Shown: in pieces, positions 1-9,060 of the stretch | How positions within the stretch are numbered: the first letter of the stretch is position 1 | Layout: each line of letters begins with the position of its first letter | Assembly: GCA_022414725.1 (NCBI GenBank) | Contig: CM039464.1 | Coordinates: forward strand, 4,046,347-4,110,346 | Reading direction: 5' to 3' | Length of the DNA: 64,000 bases | Source of the DNA: Microglena sp. YARC | Taxonomy: Eukaryota > Chlorophyta > Chlorophyceae > Chlamydomonadales > Chlamydomonadaceae | The notes under the pieces: generated by a model | The model's input: the letters and a program-made list of their open reading frames with translations, nothing else | Told to the model about the DNA's origin: nothing | Database searches by the model: none | Made by a program: the position numbers and the translations under genes

Positions 1-147
1 TGGCAAGGCGACCAAAGCATGGGACGCAATATCGAAGCGATGCGATATTCCCCGAAAGGGATGTGCCGGTGATTGTTGAGGCAGGGTCTTACGTAACCGC
101 ATTTACTCAAAAGAAAGCCGTGTGTATCAAGCAGGCTTCTGCTTGAC
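1..147 (+). CDS. 3' end of an unrecognised gene
   Basis: An open frame enters from the left edge and ends at a TGA at 145-147. The stretch before the stop (key residues FPERDVPVIVEAGSYV) has ordinary amino-acid composition. The last dozen codons lie inside a partial copy of the dispersed hairpin repeat (about 113-165), so the original C-terminus was probably replaced by repeat sequence. No family recognised; the rest of the gene lies outside the window. Confidence 0.3.
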
Positions 148-221
148 AACCCTAGTTGTTGCAGATTGTTGCTTTTGGGCAACGTTGGGGGGTGCATGAG
201 CTCACCTACGTGCGAGGATAT

Positions 222-683
222 TTAGCTTCGTAAGAGCATGGATCGATACAGAATATACAACTGCACGAAAAAACATAACAGCAAGCAGCTCCAGAATGCC
301 CTTTTCCTGAGCGGACGATACCCGAATAGCCTTACGTAATCGTCCATGTATCCCCACGTGTTTGTCATGCACGTCTTTTCTATCTCTACAATCTTCTTCA
401 ATCGAGCAGCATTCTGTTCGTACTCAATTGTGGCACCAGATAATAGGTGGATTGTTGTGCCGTCAAACGTGAACATAGTCTTATTCATCACGTTCGATTT
501 ACGCCTGAAGTAGAATGTCTCTTTGTAAAGGTCGAGTATTTCTAAACATTTCTTGGCGTCATCCTCATTATCGAATACCACCGTTCCATTTAAAATAAAC
601 TTGTTGCTCCTGTCATCCCACGTACTGCCTGAAACTGTGAAACACACGTACATGCTTGTCTCCAACTTCTTGAAGTTATCCAT
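222..683 (-). CDS. small tail-anchored protein, unknown function
   Basis: About 153 aa if translation begins at the second ATG (683). An upstream ATG at 719 adds 12 residues and is less attractive because the downstream start gives a compact soluble N-terminus (MDNFKKLETS). The body is mixed alpha/beta with many charged residues. The last ~25 residues form one hydrophobic helix (AFWSCLLLCFFVQLYILYR) followed by a short basic tail, as in tail-anchored membrane proteins. No close family recognised. Likely a virus-type orphan membrane protein. Confidence 0.5.
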   Translation of the reverse strand: MDNFKKLETSMYVCFTVSGSTWDDRSNKFILNGTVVFDNEDDAKKCLEILDLYKETFYFRRKSNVMNKTMFTFDGTTIHLLSGATIEYEQNAARLKKIVEIEKTCMTNTWGYMDDYVRLFGYRPLRKRAFWSCLLLCFFVQLYILYRSMLLRS

Positions 684-719
684 TGTTTCTGTTTTACACA
701 GAAGATATAGGGTGCGCAA

Positions 720-1030
720 AGCAATATACTAGGCATAGTCTTGATTTTTTATACTTGTGAAAAATAAACATGGTATCATTCTCATCAGACAGGTGTCTGC
801 CAGGTGTAGCCAAGTCTGCGTGTGTAGCGTTGTAGACATCTTGACAGATGACACACAAAGCACACGACCTGTATTGTCAGAGTGTAAGTAAGTGGATACA
901 CTCAACGGAACATATAAATGAAACGTCTCTGCGTACGGTCACACGCGGTATTACTTAAAGCCTACAGTCGGCGGAACAGTATCTTGTTTGTCAGAACTGC
1001 TTTCATTTTTCATGCACACAGATAATAAGC
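720..1030. other. intergenic, with one copy of a short inverted-end motif
   Basis: AT-rich spacer without a convincing gene. At about 961-982 it carries the motif ACAGTCGGCGGAACAGTA, which recurs at 29.6, 38.1 and (slightly changed) 29.2 and 44.6 kb and may be a transposon end. Confidence 0.5.
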
Positions 1031-1486
1031 ATGGACTTCACTAACACATCACCAGCTCAGCTAGGCATCATCATCGCTGACGGAGGGCCACACAAGAATG
1101 CTGCATTGGCTGCACTTGTCCAAACTGCTGAGCGAGCTGATGAGGCAGTGCGGGTGGCGCATGCGGCTGTTGAAGCTACCGTAGCCCTGCTGCGAAACAA
1201 CAACCGGTATGATTTGCTTTGTTGTCTCTATAGCCATTTGAACAACCTAGACAACATCATTAGTATAACACACGACGCTTGTGATTGTGATTGCACACAG
1301 GTGGGTCATCAACTCAACGGAGAAATCGGTGCTTCAGACTGCCCTGCAAGTCCTTCACACGCATTGCATGACAGACTTCAACCGAGCTGTGATCACGATA
1401 TCGACTTGGTGCAATATCGTCATTCAACCAAGTGGCCATGCTGCTCTGGTGCAGGGAGGGATTGGAAGGCAGGCATGGGGTTGATC
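1031..1486 (+). CDS. possible spliced gene (two exons), unknown function
   Basis: The first 176 bases encode an alanine-rich helical segment starting at ATG 1031. A candidate intron runs 1207-1300, with a GTATGA donor and a TTGCACACAG acceptor. Removing it joins the frame cleanly to a second coding-looking stretch that ends at TGA 1484-1486, for about 120 aa in total. Without splicing the first frame continues into a Cys-rich stretch of poor quality. Reading through a eukaryotic-style intron suggests a host or host-derived gene. The splice is inferred from sequence only. Confidence 0.35.
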
Positions 1487-1797
1487 CATTGCGTCATGGA
1501 GTTGTACATGATAATTGGATTAATAGGGAATGGTACTACTTTGCCTCCTGGTATCACCGGATGAGGAAGATGCTCAGGCCCCCTAATTAAATTATCACTA
1601 CTCAAGAGAAAGTCGTGTGTATCGCAGGCTTCTGCTTGACAACCCTAGTGAATTTCTGAAAGGAGGAGCGCGGGCACCGTGTAGCGGTGCAGAGGGTTTT
1701 CATTTTAGCGGTTTCATTTTAGTATTTTGTCGAGTGGCATTCAGCCGCCGAATTCTACAAAGGCCCTGTGGTTTTTCCTTCATTTCATATTTGCTTA
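1487..1797. repeat. intergenic with a partial dispersed hairpin repeat
   Basis: About 1600-1660 matches 113-165 (hairpin GCAGGCTTCTGC and the following CTTGACAACCC). Downstream there is a duplicated CATTTTAG phrase also found at 29.16, 38.15 and 44.6 kb. No gene seen. Confidence 0.45.
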
Positions 1798-2160
1798 TTA
1801 ATTGGTAAATATATACTTGTTCAAGTGCAGTTTATGTTTACTGCAAATTCTAAGAAAGTGCAGCTCAGTTGAATGTAGTCCGAAGATGTTAGCAAATCGG
1901 AGGGCTTTTTCGATACTATGTGGAGACGTTTGACTCATGTTATTAATTGCATGCAAGAAATCATTTTCTTTGAACACCAGCAATCTCCCTGGTTCTCTAG
2001 TTGTTTGCATGTAAGGTAAATCAACTTTTATTTCGTTGAATTCTTCACATATCTCCCTGTTAAGATCGACATGTATGTAGCAGTCTTGACGCGAAACAAC
2101 TCTATCTATATCAGACACGGGGTGAGTGGATGCCTGAATAACCAAGCGACAAGCGTTCAT
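1798..2160 (-). CDS. 120-aa protein of unknown function
   Basis: A complete frame from ATG 2160 to a stop at 1798, with even composition and no repeats. The C-terminal third (SIEKALRFANIFGLHSTELHF) is helical and ends in a Lys/His-rich tail. A second, slightly diverged copy of the last ~25 codons lies at 37640-37745 on the + strand. The gene therefore belongs to a family that has been duplicated in this region, and conservation at the amino-acid level suggests it was once coding. No function assigned. Confidence 0.5.
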   Translation of the reverse strand: MNACRLVIQASTHPVSDIDRVVSRQDCYIHVDLNREICEEFNEIKVDLPYMQTTREPGRLLVFKENDFLHAINNMSQTSPHSIEKALRFANIFGLHSTELHFLRICSKHKLHLNKYIFTN

Positions 2161-2259
2161 CTTAGTTTTTCTGTTATAATTATCATCGCATTATGCTTTT
2201 TTGCCTGATTTACTTAAACCCATTAAGCAAAATAGTAGTGAATATTTTGCAACATTTAT

Positions 2260-2761
2260 TTACTTGGCGGAGTGTAAGATTAAATTTACACATTTCCGGG
2301 TGTTCCTATCATACCGGATAGGATCAACCCTGTCAACGACCAGATCAAACTGTATATCACAGTTTAGTGAACGTGTAAGCCAATTCAGTCCATGACTTGC
2401 AATCGGCAGGGTGTCGCATGTCTCGTCCAATGAAATTAATTGTGAGTTGGTTAGCTGCGTTCTGGTCACACCACTTCCAGAATTGTGCCGCCGCAGTGAG
2501 ACATGCAGAGGATCCATGTTTGGCACAATACGACTCACCGAACTTCAGCCCACCATTGATGTAAATTACAAACACTTTGTTTGGGGAGGTTTGCTGCTTC
2601 GTCCAATACTCTAGCGCTACGTACGAGTCAACAACTTTTGTCGCGACATGGTGCACTTGAGACAGCCTAAGCCACTCGTCCACCGAATGGGGCTGGATAT
2701 GGCTATCCATGAAAATCGCTGTATTGATGTTATAACCGGTTTGAATGAGGGCTATTAACAC
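2260..2761 (-). pseudogene. unknown gene, frameshifted near its 3' end
   Basis: One frame (2761 to 2357) carries coding-like protein with a conserved-looking core (KVFVIYINGGLKFGESYC). From about 2400 downward the better frame is a different one, which continues to 2260 with residues such as FDLVVDRVDPIRYD. Reading the two together requires a single-base shift at about 2385-2400. Family unrecognised. Either a degraded gene or a sequencing indel. Confidence 0.35.
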
Positions 2762-3019
2762 ATTCCACTCATGATATCCGCTGCCACACTATGGAAATAC
2801 AATGATTGATACCTTACTTGTGCATTTGTTTACATAATGGAGCACATTATTGACGATGTGGTTACTGTCATTGGGGGTACATGCACTATTTTGTAGAACA
2901 GGTAAAGGATGATTTGCATCACCCATTCTAATTTTTGCATTATTATGATGATGTTAAGATCCTTTCTTATTCTTTTGGTGATAAAATCATGCACCACATT
3001 TCCTTAAGCACACTTTAGC

Positions 3020-3090
3020 ATGAAATACAAGGTGTCCCACTACTCCCTGCTCGCCCACGGTATACACGCAGTGCAGACGATTATGCATGT
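3020..3090 (+). pseudogene. 5' fragment of a small gene, cut by a TIR element
   Basis: The N-terminal ~24 codons include SLLAHGIHAVQTI, closely matching ALLAHGLHAVRTI in the 69-aa protein at 32369-32578. Immediately afterwards (3091) an AATGGGCGTTCC transposon end begins and the reading frame runs into it. This is therefore a paralogue truncated by insertion. Confidence 0.45.
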
Positions 3091-3170
3091 AATGGGCGTT
3101 CCTTCCTCCGGGCGGATTTTTTTAAATGTCTACTCAGAATTTAGAGCCTCCAGAACGACTCATACAAATT
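3091..3170 (+). mobile_element. left end of an AATGGGCGTTCC-type TIR element
   Basis: Starts AATGGGCGTTCC, continues through a C-rich stretch to GGCGGATTTTTTT, then TCTACTCAGAATTTAGAG, as in the element at 46736-47080. The 9.8-kb transposon (52233-62032) has a related end. No matching right end was found here, so the copy looks truncated. Confidence 0.5.
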
Positions 3171-3373
3171 CAAAAAGACACTCCCTGGAGTGTCACAGGG
3201 ACAATGAGTGGGACAAGGAGAAGAGTGGGCGGATGCAACTGGTTACAATAGCTCTCAATCAATAGATCTCCATCTCCATCCCCCACCTCATCAACCTCCA
3301 GCCCCACCCGCCGCCATGCTAAGTGGGCATACACCACAGTTACAGGCTCCGAATGTAGTCGAGTGATCGACTG

Positions 3374-3646
3374 TCAAACTGCATTTGCAGGGCAATCCCT
3401 GCAATTCACCAGCAAAGGGAGAGGCATACCAAACATCTCCATAATTAGGACACGAACATCTGGAGATGACGAGTGCTTCAAATCTCGCAGTCGAACCCCT
3501 TCTCTGTCGACATCCTCGCCACCATCCTCGTCGATGATGCAAAAGTTGCCATGCTTTATGTACGGCAAACTTCCTACATACTCGAAATCCATACACATTG
3601 CAGTTCGGAGCTGAATCTTGATAGACCCTTTCTTCTTCATAGCCAT
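3374..3646 (-). CDS. hypothetical protein or exon, 90 aa
   Basis: ATG at 3646 (MAMKKKGSIKIQL). The frame has balanced composition with an acidic middle (DEDGGEDVDREGVRLRD) and two Cys near the end (NCRDCP). The bases just upstream on this strand (GTTCGCAG before GCACTGAAG) would serve as a splice acceptor, so it may be one exon of a host gene. A longer overlapping minus frame (3291-3716) is Arg/Cys/Trp-rich and looks like a shadow. No family recognised. Confidence 0.35.
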   Translation of the reverse strand: MAMKKKGSIKIQLRTAMCMDFEYVGSLPYIKHGNFCIIDEDGGEDVDREGVRLRDLKHSSSPDVRVLIMEMFGMPLPLLVNCRDCPANAV

Positions 3647-3724
3647 CTTCAGTGCCTGCGAACATGGGTGGATGGTTGGTCAGCTCATGCTTTCGCAGCC
3701 AGAACAATCTTCGCAATCAATTAC

Positions 3725-4110
3725 TGGATAATGCTTTCGCAGGTGGAGCCATAGAGCTAGCAAGCCAGCGCAATCAAAACGCGAACTTCGCAAATACTAG
3801 CAGCAATGAAAGTAACCATGACTGGATAATGCTTTCGCAGGTGGAGCCATAAAGCTAGCAAGCCTCGCAAATACTAGCAGCAATGAAAGTAACCATGACT
3901 AGATCTCGATGACTGCTACTATTGAACTCACCCTCGGAATTAGCTTTCGGAGTTCGCTGGATGCTCCCTAACACACTGTGTTCACCCTCGGAATTAGCTT
4001 TCGGATTTCGCTGGATACTCCCTAACACACTGAGTTCGTGAGCGAAGAATTGGAGTACTTCAGTACTTGGTTAAGATTGACATGGCTGGGTGTGGCTTGG
4101 CCTGGGTGCG
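3725..4110. repeat. short duplications shared with 31.3 kb
   Basis: Two copies of a ~30-bp unit containing GCTTTCGCAGGTGGAGCCAT (3731 and 3829) are followed by two copies of a ~60-bp unit containing TCGCTGGATGCTCCCTAAC (about 3935-4025). The second unit and the sequence after it recur at about 31335-31430. No gene seen. Confidence 0.6.
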
Positions 4111-4149
4111 TCAAGTAGGGTTCGTATTTTTCGAGGCGCATGGGGACAT

Positions 4150-4330
4150 GTGTCGGATATGACTTGTTTACACTCGTGGTTCGAGGCGCATGGGGACACG
4201 TGTCGTCTCAAGGAGACTTCTGCTTGACAACTATGTCGGGAGTATGAAAGATGAATCGCGGGACCCACGGAGTGGGGCAGGGGAATTCAGTTGCGGACTC
4301 GTGTGAAGCTTCGAGGCGCGCGAAAACTCC
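4150..4330 (+). repeat. dispersed hairpin repeat (family A)
   Basis: A near-complete copy: an ACACGTGTCG palindrome, stem-loop 1 with one arm mutated (GGAGACTTCTGCTT), the spacer AACTATGTCGGGAGTATGAAAG, then stem-loop 2 (CCCAC-GGA-GTGGG) and GCAGGGGAATTCAG. The same order recurs at about 5.65, 7.3, 13.2, 17.7, 18.2, 31.5, 35.1 and 37.8 kb. Confidence 0.75.
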
Positions 4331-4475
4331 TTGGATTACGCCTTGAGGGATAGGGATGCTGATCGAGAGTTGGGACGTGCGTCATCATGCGGCTTTAGTC
4401 GACGACAAGGGTTTCGTGTGCGCCTCAAAAAACGAGTGTAAGAAACGCAAAATCCGTACAGATTACAGCCGTACA

Positions 4476-5051
4476 ATGGCTACACTCAATACTTTTAAGG
4501 GGGCCTTGGCCACGCCTAAGTACAGTCCATCGAAGCTCGAAGACAACTCTTGCAAGCCCCCAAGTGCTTCTTCAGATCAGCAAAAGCAGGCTAGCGTGTC
4601 GGAATCAAGTCGGAATCAAGGCCGCCTTATGATCGAATTCCGTGGTGAGCGCAAGCAAATGCCGCGTCTACGAGGTTGGTTGAGGCCGGGAGCCGATAGG
4701 CTTTGGTGCAACATCTCTAGTATCGAGCCAAGACTTCGCTTCAAGTACGTGGACCATGTTACATTCGATGACGATATGTGGGAGTGCAACGCAGTATGGT
4801 TGCATTGCCTACATTTACCCAACGGATCAATTTATACAGCGTCGGTCTTTGAGATGCTGAAGGAGGCAGTCAACATTTTGTCACACACACCCGGTGCTGC
4901 AAGGTACACACTCCTCGACTCGCATGATGATGCGCACCGTTTGGGAGGAGCGCACCTAATTCTCACAAGGGGTTGGTCATTCGTTTTCTACGCCATGACC
5001 GGGAGCAGGTTAGGGGGCAAGGTCTTACTGGCCGTAGCAAGGCCAAAGTAA
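4476..5051 (+). CDS. 191-aa protein of unknown function
   Basis: The open frame begins at 4356, but its first 40 codons come from dispersed repeat sequence; the same CASKNEC phrase is translated from a repeat near 33.8 kb. ATG 4476 (MATLNTFKGALATP) is therefore the better start. The N-terminal third is Ser/Lys/Gln-rich. The rest looks globular, with aromatic-rich segments (DMWECNAVWLHCLHL, TRGWSFVFYAMTG). The C-terminal segment (HLILTRGWSF) has the feel of a conserved core, but I cannot name a family. Confidence 0.45.
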   Translation: MATLNTFKGALATPKYSPSKLEDNSCKPPSASSDQQKQASVSESSRNQGRLMIEFRGERKQMPRLRGWLRPGADRLWCNISSIEPRLRFKYVDHVTFDDDMWECNAVWLHCLHLPNGSIYTASVFEMLKEAVNILSHTPGAARYTLLDSHDDAHRLGGAHLILTRGWSFVFYAMTGSRLGGKVLLAVARPK

Positions 5052-5101
5052 GTAGTTACAAGTTTATATTGTACCTCCGCTCCGGCAATCAATGTAATGT
5101 A

Positions 5102-5773
5102 ATGTTACGTAATTGGAAGTTGAAACGCTATCTTGCGCTTATTCTGGACAACAAGTGGAAAGCTATACTTTATAAACAATCAATCGATATGATTGACAAG
5201 TGTTTTTCTCTACTAATACCTATCTGCATCGCTACCTTCGCTTTTATTTACATAGCTCGACTGAAGATTGAGCTTGAGACTGAGCGCGCTCGAAATAAGG
5301 CAGATGCTGCTCGACTGAAGATTGAGCTTGAGCTTGAGACTGAGCACTCTCTAAAGAAGGCAGATGCTTCTCGCGTGAATAGTCTGGAGATTGAGCTTGA
5401 GACTGAGCGCGCTCGAAATAAGGCATATGTTGCTAGACTGAAGATTGAGACTGAGCGCGCAGAAGCACTTGAGAAGCAACTGAGGTACGAACTGTCAAGC
5501 ATGACTGCCGAGCAATGGAATTCCCTGAACGATCATGACAGGCGTCTCAATGAGGATCTTGCAAACAATACGGAATCCCCTTCCCCAACATTCAGGAGTC
5601 ATTCCTCGATTCCGCGATTCATCTTTCATGAGCGCATGGGGACACGTGTCGTCTCAAGCAGACGTCTGCTTAACAAACTATTTCGGGATCATGAAAGAGG
5701 AATCGCGGGACCCACGGAGTGGGGCAGGGGAATTCAGCTGCGGCCTCGCGGAAACACGTGTCCTAGGATCTGA
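5102..5773 (+). CDS. membrane-anchored coiled-coil protein
   Basis: The frame opens at 4973, but ATG 5102 gives a sensible N-terminus. One transmembrane helix lies about 35-55 residues later (SLLIPICIATFAFIYIA). It is followed by a strongly heptad-like coiled coil built from a repeated unit (LKIELETERARNKAD, about four imperfect copies, also visible as DNA repeats at 5262-5450). From about 5625 the frame runs through a family-A dispersed repeat, so the last ~50 residues are probably not original. Likely a single-pass protein with a cytosolic or virion-internal coiled-coil stalk. Function unknown. Confidence 0.5.
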   Translation: MLRNWKLKRYLALILDNKWKAILYKQSIDMIDKCFSLLIPICIATFAFIYIARLKIELETERARNKADAARLKIELELETEHSLKKADASRVNSLEIELETERARNKAYVARLKIETERAEALEKQLRYELSSMTAEQWNSLNDHDRRLNEDLANNTESPSPTFRSHSSIPRFIFHERMGTRVVSSRRLLNKLFRDHERGIAGPTEWGRGIQLRPRGNTCPRI

Positions 5774-5775
5774 CT
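5625..5775 (+). repeat. dispersed hairpin repeat (family A)
   Basis: A full-length copy with stem-loop 1 (AAGCAGACGTCTGCTT, centre CG instead of CT), stem-loop 2 (CCCAC-GGA-GTGGG) and a terminal ACACGTGTC palindrome. It overlaps the end of the coiled-coil frame. Confidence 0.75.
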
Positions 5776-5782
5776 TGTCCAT

Positions 5783-5890
5783 CGGAGGACACAAGCAAAC
5801 GGCGGAACACTGTCGAATGTATCGGAGGACACAAGAGGCCGAACACGGTCGAATGTATCGGAGGACACACGCAAACGGCGGAACACATGT
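5783..5890 (+). repeat. 36-40 bp tandem repeat, three copies
   Basis: Three imperfect units that begin CGGAGGACACAAG and contain CGAACAC or GGAACAC and GTCGAATGTAT. Confidence 0.7.
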
Positions 5891-6149
5891 AGACGACTCA
5901 TCTTCATCGTCCATCACTCAATCACTCACTCACTCAGATTAAAGGGACCGGCGCTTTGCGTACACAGGCATGCCCAATCCTTGTGTATTGCTGGAGGTAC
6001 GATCGCCGGGCATCATAAAAGGACCTCCTCGCCCAGAGCATGCATATTTTTCTTTTCTCTTCTCTAGCGCGTCATTCGCACACCACCCTCCTCTTTCCTT
6101 TCTTCCATCTACAAATAACGCAAAATACATACACACGCGAATATCTATC

Positions 6150-6282
<133 letters not shown>

Positions 6283-6442
6283 CCACACGCCACACAGACG
6301 AATATGTAAAGCCTTCTTTTGAGATTGGAGTCGTTGCCACATCCACGTATGCGCGAAGAAAAGAGTCTTCATCGACGCGATGCCGACACAACCTTGTCAG
6401 CCCATTTCAAACCCAGTCCGCCAACTAGGAAGGGCGCTGGAC

Positions 6443-6952
6443 ATGGACAGTCTCGACACATCCAAGTTTCTTGATCGCCTCCACTGCCGGAATGTCAGCC
6501 GTCTCAACGCACTGCGGACGTCATCGGCTACTTCCGGCGATCCACGCGTCTTGGAGTATAACGCATTGCGCCACCTAATTAAACAAAAACACCACACATC
6601 CCCATCGTCACGTTTGTTCCTCGTCGCTGTGGAGTACGTCTTCGATGACGGATGCTTCAAGCGCGCCGGGGACGCCCTTGTATTCTCACATGCTATCAAC
6701 ACACTTTTCGTGGTGGAGACGAAAATCCTCAAAGCCCCTGCCAAAACTGGAAATGCCAAGGTGTTGAAAGCCATACAGCATGCCACTATGTGCGCAAGTA
6801 GACTTTCGTCCTGGCTACCGCATCTCATCAACATTGACATGACAGACGGAACAACACTTGGATCTGTGACAATTCGTCGTATGATCGTGACAGCTGTGGA
6901 TCGCGGTGGACGCGTCTTCAGTCAAGATATCCGCAGCCAGGAAATTGACTAA
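6443..6952 (+). CDS. PD-(D/E)xK-like protein, possible nuclease
   Basis: Of two in-frame ATGs (6380, 6443) the second gives a cleaner start (MDSLDTSKFLDRL), making 169 aa. In that numbering the segment around residues 72-95 reads RAGDALVF, then about ten residues, then FVVETK. That is the D...ExK core of PD-(D/E)xK nucleases (D77, E92, K94), preceded by an acidic residue in VAVEY (E85). A helix with Q and H follows, also common in the fold. If correct, the protein would cut or bind DNA. A restriction-like or recombination role is inference. No partner gene is adjacent. Confidence 0.4.
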   Translation: MDSLDTSKFLDRLHCRNVSRLNALRTSSATSGDPRVLEYNALRHLIKQKHHTSPSSRLFLVAVEYVFDDGCFKRAGDALVFSHAINTLFVVETKILKAPAKTGNAKVLKAIQHATMCASRLSSWLPHLINIDMTDGTTLGSVTIRRMIVTAVDRGGRVFSQDIRSQEID

Positions 6953-7018
6953 CTTAGTTAACTTAATTAACTCAGGTAACTTGATTAACTGAAGGTGGAA
7001 CTTTGGCAAAACACTGGA
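6953..7018. repeat. TTAACT-type short repeats
   Basis: Four imperfect (G)TTAACT/TTAATTAACT motifs just downstream of the previous gene. AT-rich, non-coding. Confidence 0.4.
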
Positions 7019-7112
7019 GGTACCGAGATTCGAACCCATCAGTGGGCGACATGATCAAGGAATGAAGAAAATTGGCTTAACCTCACGCTATACAACTGAG
7101 CTACAACCCCGT
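7019..7112 (-). tRNA. tRNA-like remnant (degenerate)
   Basis: Read on the minus strand, the segment has GTAGCTCAGTTG, typical of a tRNA D-arm, and GGGTTCGAATC, typical of a T-arm, about 60 nt apart, with GGTTAAGCC in the anticodon region. The spacing would need an intron or long variable arm. The acceptor and T stems pair poorly, so it is probably a pseudo-tRNA. Confidence 0.3.
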
Positions 7113-7129
7113 TGACAGATTAGCAACTA

Positions 7130-7475
7130 AACTATTGTTTTAATAAAAACGAGTGTAAACAACTTTGATCCATGTTTTGCTGAGTATGTAACGTTCCCCC
7201 TCTCCCCCAGATGGATGTAACGTTCCCTCTCTCTCTCTACAGTACCAGCATTATTTTGCTGTGTGTGTAACATTCTCCTCTCTCTACAGAAACAAACCTC
7301 AAGCAGAAGTCTGCTTGACAACTATTTCGGGATTATGAAAGGGGAATCGCGGGACCAACGGAGTGGGGCAGTGGAATTCAGCTGATGACTCGCGGAAACA
7401 CGTGTAGGATCTGACCTGCTTACGCGCGCGCTTCGGGCATGGGGAACACGTGTAGTCTCAAGCAGACGTCTGCTT
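7130..7475. repeat. microsatellite and two family-A repeat pieces
   Basis: Short CT runs at 7195-7285 are followed by a family-A copy (stem-loop 1 at about 7300-7318) and a second stem-loop 1 with a CG centre (AAGCAGACGTCTGCTT, about 7461-7476). No gene seen. Confidence 0.6.
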
Positions 7476-7489
7476 GACCCACGGGGTTA

Positions 7490-7640
7490 ATTGTGAAATT
7501 GTAAAAGTGGTGGGTGAAGGTATACTTATAAAACACTATTTCCTATATTAATTATCCCTTCGGTGCCACTGCTTGAAAACTAACGCAGGTGGATGGAGGG
7601 TTTCTCCACCTGCTTAGAGGTCAAGCACGGAATTGAATTG
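7490..7640 (+). repeat. duplicate of the upstream region and first codons of the 10238 gene
   Basis: Nearly identical to 10130-10275. It includes GTAAAAGTGGTGGGTGAAGG, the AT-rich TATACTTATAAAACACTA, CCCTTCGGTGCCACTGC and the ATG with the first ~10 codons. The reading frame then fails. This is either a promoter-bearing duplication or the end of a rearranged segment. Confidence 0.75.
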
Positions 7641-7801
7641 AATGCGGACTCGTGTGAGCCTCTACGGATCTGACATGTTTTATGGTGTAAACAGGATCAG
7701 AGTAAGCAAAATGTAGATGTTGTACCAGACCAAAGGGTTATCCACACGAATCTCCATTTAAACCACGCAATTGGATTATCCGACTGAAGAAGGTTGCAAC
7801 G

Positions 7802-9058
7802 ATGCCGACGGACGCACAAAAACAACCCAAGGCCAACTTGGCGCCATGCCCACCCATAAGCGGGCTGGGAGCAAACTGGCACAGGGGCGCAGGCGCAAAG
7901 GCGAGCATGCAGGCAGATGCGACGATCATGCACGCACGCGCGCAGATGCAGCTGCAGGACCCGTTCAGTGGATGGAGACAGTTCGGATGCTACAAGGACT
8001 GGACAGACGCAAACGAGGCGCTGCAAAGACTCAAGGGACACGCGAGACATGCGTTCGAGATCATACCGTTCGGAAAGCCATGCAAGCCGTACCTTGACAT
8101 CGACGGTCCACCACTTCCGAACGACCAGGTGCCCTTCCCAGACGTCGCCGCGCTGGTCGCACACACAGAGGACGCAATCAAGATGATCTTCAGCAACGAC
8201 TACGGAATCCAGATCGACGTCGACAACGACCTCATATGGCTCGTCAGCCCAAACGCCAAGAAGCTCAGCCTGCACCTCATCATCGACACGAAGAGAGAAG
8301 GAACGCCGCTCCACGTGTACAGCAGCAACCACCAGTCTGACACCACAGGCGCAGCACACCTCGCCATGAGACTGCAGCAGCTAGACCCAAACGGAGTCGG
8401 GAAGCTCGTAGACATAGGCGTGTACACAAGGGACAGGGAGATGCGCATGCTAGGGTCGTGCAAGTTCAACAAGGATGCGGAATCGGTCCTCGTCCCTCTC
8501 AAGCAGCACCACAAGGATGACCCATACACAGCACTCAGGACAGTCATCTCAAACGTGCCAGAGGATGCCGCAGTCATACAGGTGCCAGAGCACATACCGA
8601 GATACGTCAAGAAGAACGGGATCGCATGGCCGGCACGACCGCGCACGCAAACAGTCGCAGTCAGAGCGGCGGGAAACATCATCGCAAAGGCCGTAGAGAA
8701 GGAACCGCACGTCCGACGCGCCGACATAATCGTGCGCATGCTCGACCTACTCAGACGAGACATGCACCCGTCAGCATTCCACGACAGACGACCCGCAGAG
8801 GACGCGTTCGATCGAGCCGTAGGCGTCAGGTTCAACTACAGTGACAGGAGTGAACCGTGCTACACAGGAAACATACACAACGGAGAGCAGAACATGCGAT
8901 GCTTTGTAGACACAGCAGGAAACTGCCTCGTAAAGTGCTTCTCCGCCACCTGCGACAACCACGCGCCCGCGTGCATCGGAAGACTCGCGGAACCAGCAGG
9001 CGACGCGTGGGACGCAGGAGCCGTGCACGTTAACAGTAGGTACATAGACATGAGCTAG
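7802..9058 (+). CDS. archaeo-eukaryotic (UL52/PrimPol-type) DNA primase
   Basis: A 418-aa protein that would make primers for viral DNA replication. Catalytic-core motifs are in order. Motif I is PYLDIDG (D99, D101, metal binding). Motif II is KKLSLHLII (S156, H158, nucleotide binding). Motif III is VDIGVYTRDREMRM (D204, with the following arginines). The C-terminal part has a Cys/His cluster (C353, H359, C367, C375, C379, C384) like the zinc finger of herpes UL52-type primases. Codon use is GC-rich and there are no interruptions. The stop lies 2 bp before the helicase ATG. In many giant viruses these activities are fused, so the two frames may once have been one gene. Confidence 0.85.
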   Translation: MPTDAQKQPKANLAPCPPISGLGANWHRGAGAKASMQADATIMHARAQMQLQDPFSGWRQFGCYKDWTDANEALQRLKGHARHAFEIIPFGKPCKPYLDIDGPPLPNDQVPFPDVAALVAHTEDAIKMIFSNDYGIQIDVDNDLIWLVSPNAKKLSLHLIIDTKREGTPLHVYSSNHQSDTTGAAHLAMRLQQLDPNGVGKLVDIGVYTRDREMRMLGSCKFNKDAESVLVPLKQHHKDDPYTALRTVISNVPEDAAVIQVPEHIPRYVKKNGIAWPARPRTQTVAVRAAGNIIAKAVEKEPHVRRADIIVRMLDLLRRDMHPSAFHDRRPAEDAFDRAVGVRFNYSDRSEPCYTGNIHNGEQNMRCFVDTAGNCLVKCFSATCDNHAPACIGRLAEPAGDAWDAGAVHVNSRYIDMS

Positions 9059-9060
9059 AG

